Positions 21,501 through 27,510 of a stretch of DNA of 64,000 nt are shown here, piece by piece. How positions within the stretch are numbered: the first letter of the stretch is position 1; the number at the start of each line of letters is the position of its first letter. Where the stretch lies: the NCBI GenBank assembly GCA_937892155.1, contig CALAUG010000048.1:1-64000 (forward strand), given 5' to 3'. The position numbers were made by a program, and so were the translations under genes. The stretch comes from an uncultured Bacteroidales bacterium. GTDB lineage: Bacteria; Bacteroidota; Bacteroidia; Bacteroidales; UBA1715. Under the pieces are notes generated by a model. It had not been told where the DNA came from and did not search any database. It saw only the letters and a list, made by a program, of their open reading frames with translations.

Positions 21501-21532
21501 ATAGCGATAAAGCTTTCTATCAGTTTTTGCAT
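12533..21532 (-). CDS. Three-module non-ribosomal peptide synthetase with terminal thioester reductase (A-T-C-A-T-C-A-T-Red)
   Basis: A 2999-residue megasynthase. Domains read from motifs: A1 ~1-490 (YTSGSTGRPKG 135-145; lysine in GKLD 454-457); T1 (LGGES, carrier Ser510); C1 ~570-985 (HHIVFDG 696-702); A2 ~1005-1490 (YTSGTTGKPKG 1152-1162; FDAG 1197-1200); T2 (Ser1533); C2 ~1595-2000 (HHIVSDG 1717-1723); A3 ~2020-2510 (YTSGSTGTPKG 2173-2183; FDMS 2218-2221); T3 (Ser2557); reductase ~2630-2999 (GVTGFLG 2643-2649; YGQSK 2800-2804). All carrier serines, both condensation histidine pairs and the reductase Tyr/Lys are intact. NAD(P)H release should give a tripeptide-like aldehyde. A1 has Val181 where amino-acid A domains have Asp. 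No starter C, epimerase or thioesterase is present. Confidence 0.96.
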   Translation of the reverse strand: MQKLIESFIAIAREHANEIAVVDCNASRETTYEELNNFRMRVAGKLKTYNFAPSTPILILLDRKVEYVGCYLGILSAGLACVPLSIEYPQDRIDYIKENSKSPLIITDDFLLDLDKYEPWDGMDVPGGSCAYIVYTSGSTGRPKGVVHSWNSLNRINYASVLYPDMDVKQVIGLNASFAFVAFAIFFNMSLTRGFICHIVPTHVVKNGEKLMKYYYDHKITTAFLTPTLLRNVHIDSPYLKSVICGGEQLNNISPKQYKIFNMYGASEIGLVTCFDVDKPYQNSPIGDPINGCEFVLANENGEIDQSLTEGEICVITPYASTYLGDLEKTARTFVKMPDGRILYHSGDVVRRDENGNYFYVCRKDWMVKINGQRVETLEVENVIKEIDGVENVAVKSFVDDDGQNYIVAYFVKKAGPTEISEVQIRKDLVKKVPPYMVPRFFVKMKALPLTASGKLDRVSLEPPSVENYKVEYRSPANDAEKAVCEAISAVLNCGRVGADDDFFALGGESLKVLKLMDALKSAGFSVSAKDILQAKDVSKIAEVARRISDAPRAVKSASAVAQNVDDYWKNIPEITPLTESQRGVYFESIEKPLSTMYNIPFALELPASVDIEKLETAIKTVAIKHPALFVTVSNEMGEPAMFFHEPNCVIQNTTAANKEEAIDCFVKPFDLGNGPLYRFEICKAGDVNLFLIDVHHIVFDGSSVKVLLAQIADVYAGGCAIAETLTQFDASRNEYGLKISRAYKAAQEFFKNQFDGFEWEEMLVPDVADNATELSSDIVVTKADADLAMSAVEHFVRKNGVTENTLFMSSFSYALSLFSGTNNSNFITVNNGRHDDGLMNTIGMFVRTLPLRFDISNDKKVTDFLNEVQDKLFDTMEHDCISFGELVENYGVRFDVSFVYQSDLLSEIKLGDASILPEELPVNDCQAHLICMLLKTESGYEMHTHYKNSMYSKDFVESLNETVLTIAKEMLLCEHLNEINAVSANARHLINNFNSTDLPKASFQTVNEVFEKAVQKNPNKIALVFKEKQYTFAEFDRLTKNVAAYIHDKNIGKDDFVAVLVPRSDNMAIAAWGAIRAGAAFQPLDPTYPSERLNYMVQDSKARLLIADRNLIGLVDAYKGDVLYVDEIAGLTDAPDSCVMPNPEDAITMIYTSGTTGKPKGCVLENRNLVAFFRNHTKIMEMDETTRFASYASFGFDAGVMDVVTIPMAGGTLYVVPDEIRLDLDRLNEFFCANEITHGFMTTQLGRMFATETKCKTLKAFLVGGEKLVPFNPPKNFRFVNGYGPCETMAYICHHDVCDNSSIQPIGVPSGDTKLYVCDSFGRLLPVGAVGELCIAGAQVGRGYLGLPEKTASVFVKNPFNASAKYARMYKTGDVVRLLPQGEIEFIGRRDGQVKVRGFRIELTEVEEVIRRFDGIKDATVAAFDDPAGGKFLAAYVVSDDAVDVQKLNDFICSEKPAYMVPAATMQIPAIPYNQNQKVNKRALPEPKRGGLQDNTKAETEAQQKIFNIAVSILGHDNFGVDTNLFYAGLTSISTLKFNLALSKAFGKPMKITDVKENNTIRLLEKFLGVSRTNVQTVAQTFTSNAVVRENRDSYPLMQNQMGVFVECQMNKDSVDYNIPTLFKISEKLDIQKLQSAIVKAVAAHPYIKLTLAADVDGNICAIRNDDAIVTVECLEVDDLPTSKDLIQPFTLLGSPLYRIKIFKTQNGNYLFMDVHHIVSDGTSMAILLDSINRAYAGEELEAESYTGFDAALEEMELRASDKLVASEKYYESFLTGCNTESLPAKCPEQTTPAVGRYTCSLGECSSAITEFCQKHNFTQNAFFNAVFSFTLSKFIHNESVAYCTVYNGRNDSRLFESFAFLVKTIPVSCDILERSSVVSFVEKLQNQLMDSMANDIYSFAEISKKFGLKSDIFFTYQGDNFNFDSIGGEYAEMIPLEIDAVKAPMTFEIVLKDGIYKMDVTYCMDYFCKEFVESFTGAFIQVSESFTHCETLDKAQLLSAEEHTHFDVMNSTDAQIENIPSQYLIERWAAKTPDKVAVEDLTTSLTFAELDAQANCVANELVQLGVRANDIVGMIIERTVNVPVLEVGILKSGGAFLPMLPSYPDDRLDFCMRNAGSKFVITSRDIAEKRKELFSDDKPYKLLVLEDLIATGKTARPRVDISLNQLAYCIYTSGSTGTPKGVMIEHHCLTNFVQTSPFKQIMDAANNIFCISSISFDMSLCESFIALCHGKKAYIASDEEIHDFGKLCSAFTKNEIDMVVMTPSFAWSLLSVPEFGKVVASMKGFLLGAEAFQPALYTKLKTLNPNLIIQNGYGPTECTIACAFKTLTSAENITIGGPSSNTKFYVMDDCGNLLPRYAVGELMICGDCVGRGYVKLPEKTSAAFVEIEGIKAYHSGDLVRINRDGEVEFGGRADNQVKLRGFRVELDEIENVMQQFEGVTQAKVIVRNNGTEDFLAGFFIANKQISLEELTAFLKKKLTYYMVPTAIMQLEKMPMTPNGKLDKKALPEIHPVKKVKSKRAPKKSSEEKIMEVFRSVLKTEDCSVDDNFFEIGGTSLSASNAVMQLKSAGFPVEYQDIFDNQTAEELAEYVDSKMGNAKSSEQDDADMIQQDEIVAGVLKYNTMEYASEVERKPLGDVVLTGVTGFLGIHILKELLDTETGHIYCILRKSSYDDVLTRLKAMLVYYFEDEFTSAFGSRITLIEGDITDSNLRSLFADIQFDTLINCAACVKHYANDNSIEFVNVHGVENLISLCQTKGAKMIQISTTSVPGVHTEETYKINLKMREDKLFVVDDMNNQYGQSKYRAELLMIEAIMNGMRGKIIRVGNLMGRYSDGEFQTNMHTNAFLNSLRGFVAIGKCPISHSTDPMNFSPIDCTAKAVVLLAGTNDKFTAFNADSRWTFDEMKLINIVNSCGLSVIPVQDEEYYADFYKMMADEKQNKNVSALLTNDRPDLHVVDTDNRFTANVLYRLGFSWPFVDDEYLKKIIEALDTLEFFWME

Positions 21533-21620
21533 AAAATCTTATTTTCAATAAAAAATTTTTCTTAGCCTATTCTATTATTCATACAATAAAGGACTATTTC
21601 AATAGAAAAAGGCCTTACAA

Positions 21621-21650
21621 CAAAGATACTATAATTTTGTGGGAAACAAT
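21621..21650 (-). promoter_or_regulatory. Putative promoter of the NRPS gene
   Basis: On the minus strand a perfect Bacteroidota -7 box, TATCTTTG (21628 down to 21621), is preceded 18 bp upstream by a TTG that could serve as the -33 element (21649-21647). Transcription would start near 21614, giving a leader of about 80 nt. This suggests the synthetase has its own promoter and is not simply read through from the membrane protein gene. Confidence 0.5.
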
Positions 21651-21721
21651 ATACAAATTGGTAGCACAATCATTTGGAATTATATACCAATAGTCAGTTT
21701 TCACTTTGATTTCCACAATGT

Positions 21722-22171
21722 TTACAAGGTAAATTGAACGCCCCATTTTATCCATACAAAAACCCACAATACGAAGCGAATAAAACGTCCAAACAACATC
21801 CAAATCGCACATATTTTCCAATTAACTTTATAAAATCCTAATGCAATAGCAAACACATCACCGACAAATGGTAACCAAGTAACAAACGCGAGTAGGCTTC
21901 CCCATTTTTCAATTATTTTTTTCTGTTGTGTCAACTTTTCAGGACTGATTTTGAACCATTTTTCTATGCGTTCCATATTACCAAGCCAACCAAGAAAATA
22001 CGATGTTAACCCACCTACCCAATTTCCTACTGTAGCGACTACTAAACATGTAATAGTATTCAAGCCTGCCACCAAACTACCTATCAAAAGCGCATCGGCA
22101 CTAAATGGTACAACGGTTGAAGCTAAAAATGAGCCGACAAACAAGCCAAAATAACCTACATTTTGGAGCAT
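21722..22171 (-). CDS. YqaA-family (DedA/VTT-like) small inner-membrane protein
   Basis: A 149-residue very hydrophobic protein with about four membrane segments. Features such as GSFLASTVVPFSADALL near the N-terminus, the glycine-rich NWVGGLTSYFLGW loop and FVTWLPFVGDVFAIALGF fit the YqaA branch of the VTT/DedA superfamily, which includes lipid scramblases and small-solute transporters. It starts 7 bp after the methyltransferase stop, so these two are an operon. The NRPS follows on the same strand after 189 bp. A link to export of the NRPS product is possible but unsupported. Confidence 0.8.
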   Translation of the reverse strand: MLQNVGYFGLFVGSFLASTVVPFSADALLIGSLVAGLNTITCLVVATVGNWVGGLTSYFLGWLGNMERIEKWFKISPEKLTQQKKIIEKWGSLLAFVTWLPFVGDVFAIALGFYKVNWKICAIWMLFGRFIRFVLWVFVWIKWGVQFTL

Positions 22172-22178
22172 ATTCGTT

Positions 22179-22967
22179 TTATTTAGAAATATTTGATGGA
22201 CAATGCACTACATCTACCACGTGACTGCCTGCACCAATAAGTTCTGGACGTTCGGATATACATTTCTGATATTCAATGAAACGAGAAAATGTTTCATCGC
22301 TCATGTGATTGATACGGGTACGCATGTAGTCTGCAGCTCCGTCTGGTGAAAATATTGTAACTCGTTCTAAACCAGCTTTCTCATTAAGTCGATTTATATC
22401 TTCTAAACGAACATAATCATACAATTCGCCTTCTTGCACTTGAACATGGTAATTTTTATCAACAACTCCTTGTGCCAATAACATTTCAATTCGTTCTTCG
22501 TCGAAACAGTAGGAGATAATGCTGTATTCGTTCATTAAGTAGGCAACAAAAATCAATCCGCCTGGTTTTGTTACGCGTTTAGCTTCTTTTAACGCCTTTA
22601 CTTTTTCGTCATCACCGACAAGATGATAAAGTGGACCTAGTAATAACGTAATATCCGCGAAATCTGTCGGTATAGATGGCATATTTCTGGCATCGCCCTG
22701 AATTACATCGGCCGTGGGTTCACGTTTGAGAAACATTTCAATATTGCGGCGGACGAGTTCCACGGCTTTCACCCGATAACCCTCGGCCATCAGTGCCGAA
22801 CAATACCGCCCAGTGCCAGTACCAACGTCGAGGATTGTCTGCCCCTGCTGCAAAAACCGATGCAGATGGTACATAGTGGTTTCGAACTCCACAATGCCAT
22901 GCCGCCGGCACAAACGCAGGTCTTCGTTGTGCTTGTTGTAATGCTTTTCTATGTTTGTTAAGGCCAT
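22179..22967 (-). CDS. Class I SAM-dependent methyltransferase
   Basis: A 262-residue protein with a Rossmann methyltransferase core: motif I ILDVGTGTGRYCSAL near residues 40-55, an acidic strand end (VKAVELV), GDARN, and DITLLLGPLYHLV for motif IV. These enzymes transfer methyl from S-adenosylmethionine; the substrate cannot be told. It has its own ATG and is followed 7 bp later by the YqaA-like gene. Its position just upstream of the NRPS makes tailoring of a peptide product conceivable, but free-standing methyltransferases of this kind are common in Bacteroidales. Confidence 0.88.
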   Translation of the reverse strand: MALTNIEKHYNKHNEDLRLCRRHGIVEFETTMYHLHRFLQQGQTILDVGTGTGRYCSALMAEGYRVKAVELVRRNIEMFLKREPTADVIQGDARNMPSIPTDFADITLLLGPLYHLVGDDEKVKALKEAKRVTKPGGLIFVAYLMNEYSIISYCFDEERIEMLLAQGVVDKNYHVQVQEGELYDYVRLEDINRLNEKAGLERVTIFSPDGAADYMRTRINHMSDETFSRFIEYQKCISERPELIGAGSHVVDVVHCPSNISK

Positions 22968-23059
22968 AATGATAGCATGAATAACTTTACATCAAAATAC
23001 GAGAAATTACAATTTTAGGAAGATTGAACAACAGAAACAATTCTTTTAGAGTAAACTAA

Positions 23060-23095
23060 AAAGGACGGAATCTCTGCCGCCCTTTATTTCCTTTT
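23060..23095 (-). terminator. Terminator-like hairpin, copy 1 of a duplicated 3' segment
   Basis: On the minus strand an imperfect stem AAAGGGCGGCAGAGATTC-CGTCCTTTTT is followed by T residues. It lies downstream of the T9SS-tail remnant. The sequence beyond it (from about 23022, GATTGAACAACAGAAA) is repeated at about 23471 beside the terminator of the FISUMP-repeat gene, showing that the two gene ends are duplicated. Confidence 0.5.
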
Positions 23096-23100
23096 ATCCC

Positions 23101-23148
23101 CCCTAAGCCCCGTCATGTCGAACGGAGCGAAGCGGAGAGAGACATCTC
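23101..23148. repeat. REP-like intergenic element
   Basis: The segment centred on CGTCATGTCGAACGGAGCGA followed by AGCGGAGAGAGACATCTCT resembles the dispersed GTCATGTCGA-type intergenic repeats common in Bacteroidota genomes. It is G+C-richer than its surroundings and sits between the T9SS-tail remnant and its terminator-like hairpin. Only one copy is in the window, so the call rests on recognition. Confidence 0.45.
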
Positions 23149-23149
23149 T

Positions 23150-23272
23150 TTACCGTACAACAACCTTCACACTATTTCCATCTACTACCACAAAATACAC
23201 ACCCGATTTAAGGTTTGCATTGCGATTTACCGACAAATGACATACTTTTGTGCCATATAAAAACACACGAAA
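23150..23272 (-). pseudogene. Remnant of a T9SS-exported protein (C-terminal sorting domain tail)
   Basis: The minus-strand frame ending at 23150 reads VNRNANLKSGVYFVVVDG then NSVKVVVR and stop, which is the typical end of a type A T9SS sorting domain (GVYFV...K-V-V-R). Upstream of about residue 35 from the end the frame loses any resemblance to protein and runs into the antisense of another remnant. No start fits. The rest of the gene seems to have been deleted, leaving its sorting tail and terminator. Confidence 0.55.
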
Positions 23273-23359
23273 ATGAAATATGCCGAATTTGAAGAATTGA
23301 TTTCTTCCGACCGTATGCGAAAATATCTCGCCGCCTGTGAAAACATTTGCAAAGACTAA
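23273..23359 (+). pseudogene. N-terminal fragment of an Abi-like abortive-infection protein
   Basis: A 28-codon frame starting ATG reads MKYAEFEELISSDRMRKYL followed by AACENICKD and a stop. The opening strongly resembles the N-terminus of Bacteroidota Abi_2-family proteins (about 200-300 residues), after which the sequence ends abruptly. CATACTTTTGTG before it (TACTTTTG, a -7 box) fits a former promoter. It is most likely a decayed defence gene; recognition is from memory of the family start, so confidence is moderate. Confidence 0.45.
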
Positions 23360-23389
23360 TTCAAAATAGTATATTTGCAATGTTAATTC

Positions 23390-23432
23390 CTGATAGTCCC
23401 TGACCTCGTCAAACTATCAGGTGTTATTTTTT
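23390..23432 (+). terminator. Terminator-like hairpin after the Abi fragment
   Basis: CCTGATAGT (23390-23398) and ACTATCAGG (23413-23421) form a 9-bp perfect stem with a 14-nt loop, followed by TGTTATTTTTTAT. It sits 30 bp after the stop of the Abi-like fragment and reads in the same direction, so it may be the original gene's terminator, kept after the body was lost. Confidence 0.5.
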
Positions 23433-23503
23433 ATAGCCCTGCCATTTGCCGCTATCTTGATTTGCACAAAGTGATTGAACAACAGAAATAGTTCTTTGTA
23501 GAG

Positions 23504-23536
23504 TGGAATAAAAAAGGCCACCTTGTGGCAGCCTTT
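23504..23536 (-). terminator. Intrinsic terminator of the FISUMP-repeat gene, copy 2 of duplicated 3' segment
   Basis: On the minus strand GAAAGGCTGCCACAAGGTGG then CCTTTTTT forms a strong stem with an AAG loop, a single unpaired T and a clear T tract. It begins about 20 bp after the gene's stop codon. The neighbouring GATTGAACAACAGAAA segment matches that beside copy 1 at 23022. Confidence 0.8.
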
Positions 23537-23556
23537 CATTTACACTTTATTCTAAT

Positions 23557-26499
23557 TTATTTTGCATCTTGTACAAGGCGAACGGAACATCCAACATAAC
23601 AATGGGGACTAACTCCTCGAGCCTGTATATTTGCCGTTTTATTCTGACTGATGTCGAAGGTCATTGCGGCAGCAGATCTAGTATCTTCTGATGCGTGTAG
23701 CTTCCGTAAATCTGACAACCAATAATTCCCCTTATCCCCCACATCTGCACGCCATTCCAAACCAATGCGACGACCAGCACTTGGGAAAAAAACAGCACCG
23801 TTATTTTCCATTTTACTCCACTCGCTAACTGAATAACTGTTCATTGTTATATCAGCCCAATAACTAAACCCTGTCTTCAAATCAGCAGCCTCGTTAAAAC
23901 TAAAAAAATTTAAACCATTTGGTAATGTCCAGTTGTCAGGTAATAATATAATCCCCTCTACTCCGTTAATATTTGCCATGCCACATTTACTTGGTGCGTT
24001 AGTTCTTGTAAAGAGAAGATACTCCAATTCTTCTTGTGAAAGCGTTCGCCATATTCCCGCCCTATTGCCTCCATTGGAGATGGCATTGTTCTGGCCCCAA
24101 TCATACGGAGTACCAGAAATGGAAGAACAAACCTCATAAGTAACATAATCGAAAGATGATGTACTTGTCAAATACGGATAATATTTCTTGTATCCACTTG
24201 TCCCATAACCGAACAAATCTATCCAACCACTATAGGAACTTGAGATATTGGAATTTTCTTCACCAACCACATCGTATTGGTTTTCGGCAAAACGCCATAT
24301 ACCAGTGCTCGCTTGATATTGCAAATTACCTTGCGAGAAATACACTTTCTTTGTCTCGCTCACCGAAAAGCCGGCATATATTATACCGTTTGTTATCATA
24401 CCATTCGTAGTAAATGTAATAGTTTCTCCGTAACTTATCCCCTCATTGTTTATGGCATACGCACGAACATAGTATGTAGTTTCTTTTTCCAAGGACGAAA
24501 GTTTTACACTAAAACTGCCCGTTCCCGTTCCGCTTATTGTTTTATTATCAGCAATTGTTGGATTAGAAGATGTTCCCCAACACACTCCTCGTTCTGTTAC
24601 AGAGGCTCCATTATCGGAAGTTACATCTCCTCCCACTATCGCCTCGGAAATAGAAACATAGGTCGCTTGTGTGGTAACAACGGTTGGACTGGACGCAATT
24701 ACTGGCGTGGTAAAGTTAATAGGTTCAGCATTGGTCGTTCCTGCGCTATTCACAGCATATGCTCTTGCATAATACGTTTCTCCTGGTGTAAGTGAAGTGA
24801 ATTCAATAGTAAATTCGCCAATACCCGTTCCACTTGTTTGTTTTATGGTTGGAGCTGAGAGCGAGGCACATTTTATACCTCGCTCAGTAACCGTAGCGCC
24901 ATTATCGGCAGTTACCTTTCCTGTAATTGTTGCCGAAGTATATGAAATATTGGTTACTTCTACTGTGATTACACTTGGTTTATAAACTTTCTCCGTAGTA
25001 AATGAAATAGCCGTTCCATATGCTGTCCCGGCACTATTTTTAGCATAAGCACGTACATAATATGTCGTTCCGGCATCCAATCCTGTTATGTCTGTCTCAA
25101 ATATTCCCGTTCCCTTGCCAACAGTTATTTTACTATCGCTTATAGTTGGTGTTGTGCCTGTACTCCAACAAACGCCCCGTTCCGTTACCGTCGCTCCACC
25201 GTCGGCAGTTACATTTCCGCCAACAGTTGCCGTGGTGTATGAAATATTGGTTGCCTCAGTTGTGGTAATAGTAGGAATTGTATTTAAATAAAAAGTCTTT
25301 ACCTCTCCGTATGCAGTACCTGCTGAATTTGTTGCATACGCACGAACATAATACGTTATTCCTCTGGTCACAACAGACATTTTATAGGAAAAAAATCCTG
25401 TACCACCATCAACAGTTATTTTACTATCGTTTATAGTTGGATTGGTATTTGTTGTACTATAACAAAAACCTCGTGCAGTCACATTTGCTCCGTTTTCGGA
25501 TTCCACTTTCCCATTTAACGCTATGGAATTTGTATAAACAGTCAAGTCATTTGTCGTTACAGTGGGTTCGGTACTTTTTATTGTCGTGAACGTTTCTTCC
25601 GCTCCGTAAATTATTCCGTTTGGAGTTATTGCGTATGCTCGGACATAATATTTCACACCATCAACAAATCCACCGCGCTTTGTTGAAAACGATCCAGAAC
25701 CACTGCCAATAGATTGTTTATTATCGTTTATAGTCGGGTTGGGGGATGTTCCCCAACAAACGCCTTTCTCTGTTACTATCGCTTCGTTTTCAGCTTCCAC
25801 ACTTCCTCCTATAGTTGCCGTGGTGTATGAAAAACTAGTTATAATGGTAGATACAGACAAACCTGGCTGAAATGTGAAACTAATATCCGTATTCTCTGTA
25901 ATCACCATTGTCTTTATATCGGTTTGCCCTTTGTAATATCCTGTAAATTCAAATTCATCACCTTCGTTATAGCTGATTTCTTCTTCATCAGATTTCAAAA
26001 TCGCGATAGAGTTTTCATAATCAACATTGAAAATTCCAACTTGCGAATTTTGTGTCAGCAAAAGTTTTATTGAAGCAGTGAGGTTATCAGCAACCGCAAC
26101 CAATACATATACACCAGCGGGGGCGGCTATCTGAAAAGTGTGCTGTCCTGCGTTTATGTTGTTTGCATAACGAGCCACAACGCTTCCATTAGACGAATAT
26201 AACGTAAAGTTCAGTTGTGACGTTTTTTCTAAATTTACAACCACGTTGTTATTAGCCGTCTGTTGCAGAAATGCTGAATTAGTAATTGTTTCTATTGGCA
26301 ATTCTTGTTTGCCGACTTTAAGCATAGAAATGGTAAAATTAGGAGCGTACAACATTCTCGTTTCATTTGAAACGGTATTTTTAACTTGTACGCTATCCAT
26401 TTCCACATTTGCGGAAAATGAAACCGTGTAATTGGTTTGGGCAACCAAACTGGTGGCACAGACCAACATTGCTACGAAAATTGAATGAATTTTTCTCAT
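23557..26499 (-). CDS. Secreted surface protein: internal T9SS-like domain, five FN3-like repeats and a C-terminal FISUMP-type domain
   Basis: A 980-residue protein with signal peptide (RKIHSIFVAMLVCATSLVAQ). Residues ~90-150 look like a T9SS sorting domain placed internally (LNFTLYSSNGSVVARY ... AGQHTFQIAAPAGVYVLVAV). Then come five ~95-residue FN3-like repeats (about 215-690), each with TATIGGSV-, TERGVCWGT- and TYYVRAYA-type strands. The last ~270 residues are a FISUMP-like domain, with the hallmark WRFAENQYDVVGEEN, WIDLFGYGTSGY, WRTLSQEELEYLL, LLPDNW and AAMTFD motifs. Binding or adhesion at the cell surface is likely. It starts 12 bp after the membrane-protein gene, so it is probably in an operon with it. 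Confidence 0.85.
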   Translation of the reverse strand: MRKIHSIFVAMLVCATSLVAQTNYTVSFSANVEMDSVQVKNTVSNETRMLYAPNFTISMLKVGKQELPIETITNSAFLQQTANNNVVVNLEKTSQLNFTLYSSNGSVVARYANNINAGQHTFQIAAPAGVYVLVAVADNLTASIKLLLTQNSQVGIFNVDYENSIAILKSDEEEISYNEGDEFEFTGYYKGQTDIKTMVITENTDISFTFQPGLSVSTIITSFSYTTATIGGSVEAENEAIVTEKGVCWGTSPNPTINDNKQSIGSGSGSFSTKRGGFVDGVKYYVRAYAITPNGIIYGAEETFTTIKSTEPTVTTNDLTVYTNSIALNGKVESENGANVTARGFCYSTTNTNPTINDSKITVDGGTGFFSYKMSVVTRGITYYVRAYATNSAGTAYGEVKTFYLNTIPTITTTEATNISYTTATVGGNVTADGGATVTERGVCWSTGTTPTISDSKITVGKGTGIFETDITGLDAGTTYYVRAYAKNSAGTAYGTAISFTTEKVYKPSVITVEVTNISYTSATITGKVTADNGATVTERGIKCASLSAPTIKQTSGTGIGEFTIEFTSLTPGETYYARAYAVNSAGTTNAEPINFTTPVIASSPTVVTTQATYVSISEAIVGGDVTSDNGASVTERGVCWGTSSNPTIADNKTISGTGTGSFSVKLSSLEKETTYYVRAYAINNEGISYGETITFTTNGMITNGIIYAGFSVSETKKVYFSQGNLQYQASTGIWRFAENQYDVVGEENSNISSSYSGWIDLFGYGTSGYKKYYPYLTSTSSFDYVTYEVCSSISGTPYDWGQNNAISNGGNRAGIWRTLSQEELEYLLFTRTNAPSKCGMANINGVEGIILLPDNWTLPNGLNFFSFNEAADLKTGFSYWADITMNSYSVSEWSKMENNGAVFFPSAGRRIGLEWRADVGDKGNYWLSDLRKLHASEDTRSAAAMTFDISQNKTANIQARGVSPHCYVGCSVRLVQDAK

Positions 26500-26511
26500 A
26501 TTAATAACGTA

Positions 26512-27183
26512 TTATTTGTTTTCATCACTTTTTGTTTCAGTATTTTCTTCTTGTCGTGATTCTTTTCGTTTAGTGTTTTCATAATCAGTAAGGTATTCAT
26601 AATCACTGAAAACCAAGTAGTACACTTTTCTTATACAATTATCCATACCTATATACGCAATGAATATGGAAATCAGCAGAAGCATTTCGATTATCAAAAG
26701 TTTGCAAGGACAGCAACAACAACAGTACAATAGAGGAATTAAAACTATACTTACACCTGATGCTACTATCCAATTTTGAAAAAAAGCAATGTGGGATTCC
26801 AATATTGGAATATGCTTATTGTAGGTGTTCTTGGCAACATAATAGTATCGCTTAAAATATTCTGGGGTATCTAATTCTGTAATAGTTTTATCATCAGGTA
26901 GTGAATCTTTTTCTTTTTTGTATTTACGATATTCAGTGTTAATCTCTTCAATATCATTCCTTTTTCCCTTCCATATTACGGAAGCAATTAACTTGCAAAC
27001 AAAACCGAGTAATAATACAATACCAAATAGTGAGACTTCCACTATCCAGTTTATGTCAGCACCAGTTGGTAAAATTTTACAACAAAAACAACAGTCGGCA
27101 AACATGCACACGGTAAGTATCAACGACCCTGGCACAACCAATGATACTAAATCGTAAAAAGTTCCTTTTTCAAAGAATTTCAC
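26512..27183 (-). CDS. Membrane protein of unknown function, cysteine-rich
   Basis: A 223-residue protein with about four predicted membrane segments (residues ~12-33, ~48-70, ~138-160, ~163-185), a charged central loop (~75-130, KKEKDSLPDDKT) and a highly charged tail (KRKESRQEENTETKSDENK). It is odd in its cysteine clusters: CCFCC near residue 32 and five consecutive cysteines followed by PC near 153-159. I do not recognise the family. It begins behind a good -7 box and lies 12 bp before the FISUMP-repeat gene. It might anchor or sense, but nothing shows this. Confidence 0.7.
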   Translation of the reverse strand: MKFFEKGTFYDLVSLVVPGSLILTVCMFADCCFCCKILPTGADINWIVEVSLFGIVLLLGFVCKLIASVIWKGKRNDIEEINTEYRKYKKEKDSLPDDKTITELDTPEYFKRYYYVAKNTYNKHIPILESHIAFFQNWIVASGVSIVLIPLLYCCCCCPCKLLIIEMLLLISIFIAYIGMDNCIRKVYYLVFSDYEYLTDYENTKRKESRQEENTETKSDENK

Positions 27184-27203
27184 TTTTCAAATTTTAAGAT
27201 TTC

Positions 27204-27239
27204 CAAAGATAAATCTTAGGTTATTTCATTTTTTTCAAA
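27204..27239 (-). promoter_or_regulatory. Putative promoter of the membrane protein/FISUMP gene pair
   Basis: A perfect -7 box TATCTTTG on the minus strand (27211 to 27204), with TTTG at 27239-27236 as a -33 element at a slightly long 24-bp spacing. It is 20 bp before the start codon of the membrane-protein gene. Confidence 0.5.
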
Positions 27240-27270
27240 AGCTCTATCCAATTGTAATACAGAAATGTAT

Positions 27271-27510
27271 CTATTTTCGATACACATTTGCTTGGTTCAG
27301 TATAGTTTCGTAATGTTTAAAGAAGTTATAATCAAGAATGACGGATATTCTCAGCAACAAATCGGTGTGTAGCGAAGGGCTTGAGAATATCTTATAGGTA
27401 TGGTTACGGGTACATGGTATTTGGCTGGCAAACCACTTAACCGTGCGTCCTTGGTTCCTCAGCTCCTGCCGAATTATTTTTCCTATGTGCAGTTGGTTGA
27501 ATTCTTCCAT
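27271..27510 (-). CDS. Small helix-turn-helix DNA-binding protein
   Basis: A 79-residue protein: HIGKIIRQELRNQGRTVKWFASQIPCTRNHTYKIFSSPS followed by DLLLRISVILDYNFF. This is the compact XRE-like HTH type seen widely in Bacteroidota, in which the second helix (KWFASQI) and the recognition helix (TRNHTYKIF) can be seen. It probably regulates neighbouring accessory genes, perhaps the membrane/FISUMP pair 88 bp downstream on the same strand. It is unlikely to be a phage repressor because no phage genes are nearby. Confidence 0.75.
   Translation of the reverse strand: MEEFNQLHIGKIIRQELRNQGRTVKWFASQIPCTRNHTYKIFSSPSLHTDLLLRISVILDYNFFKHYETILNQANVYRK

Noticed and set aside
21722..22967. Calling the methyltransferase and YqaA protein part of the NRPS cluster
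   Set aside because: Same strand and proximity only; a promoter lies between them and the synthetase, so the link is kept as a question and not an annotation.
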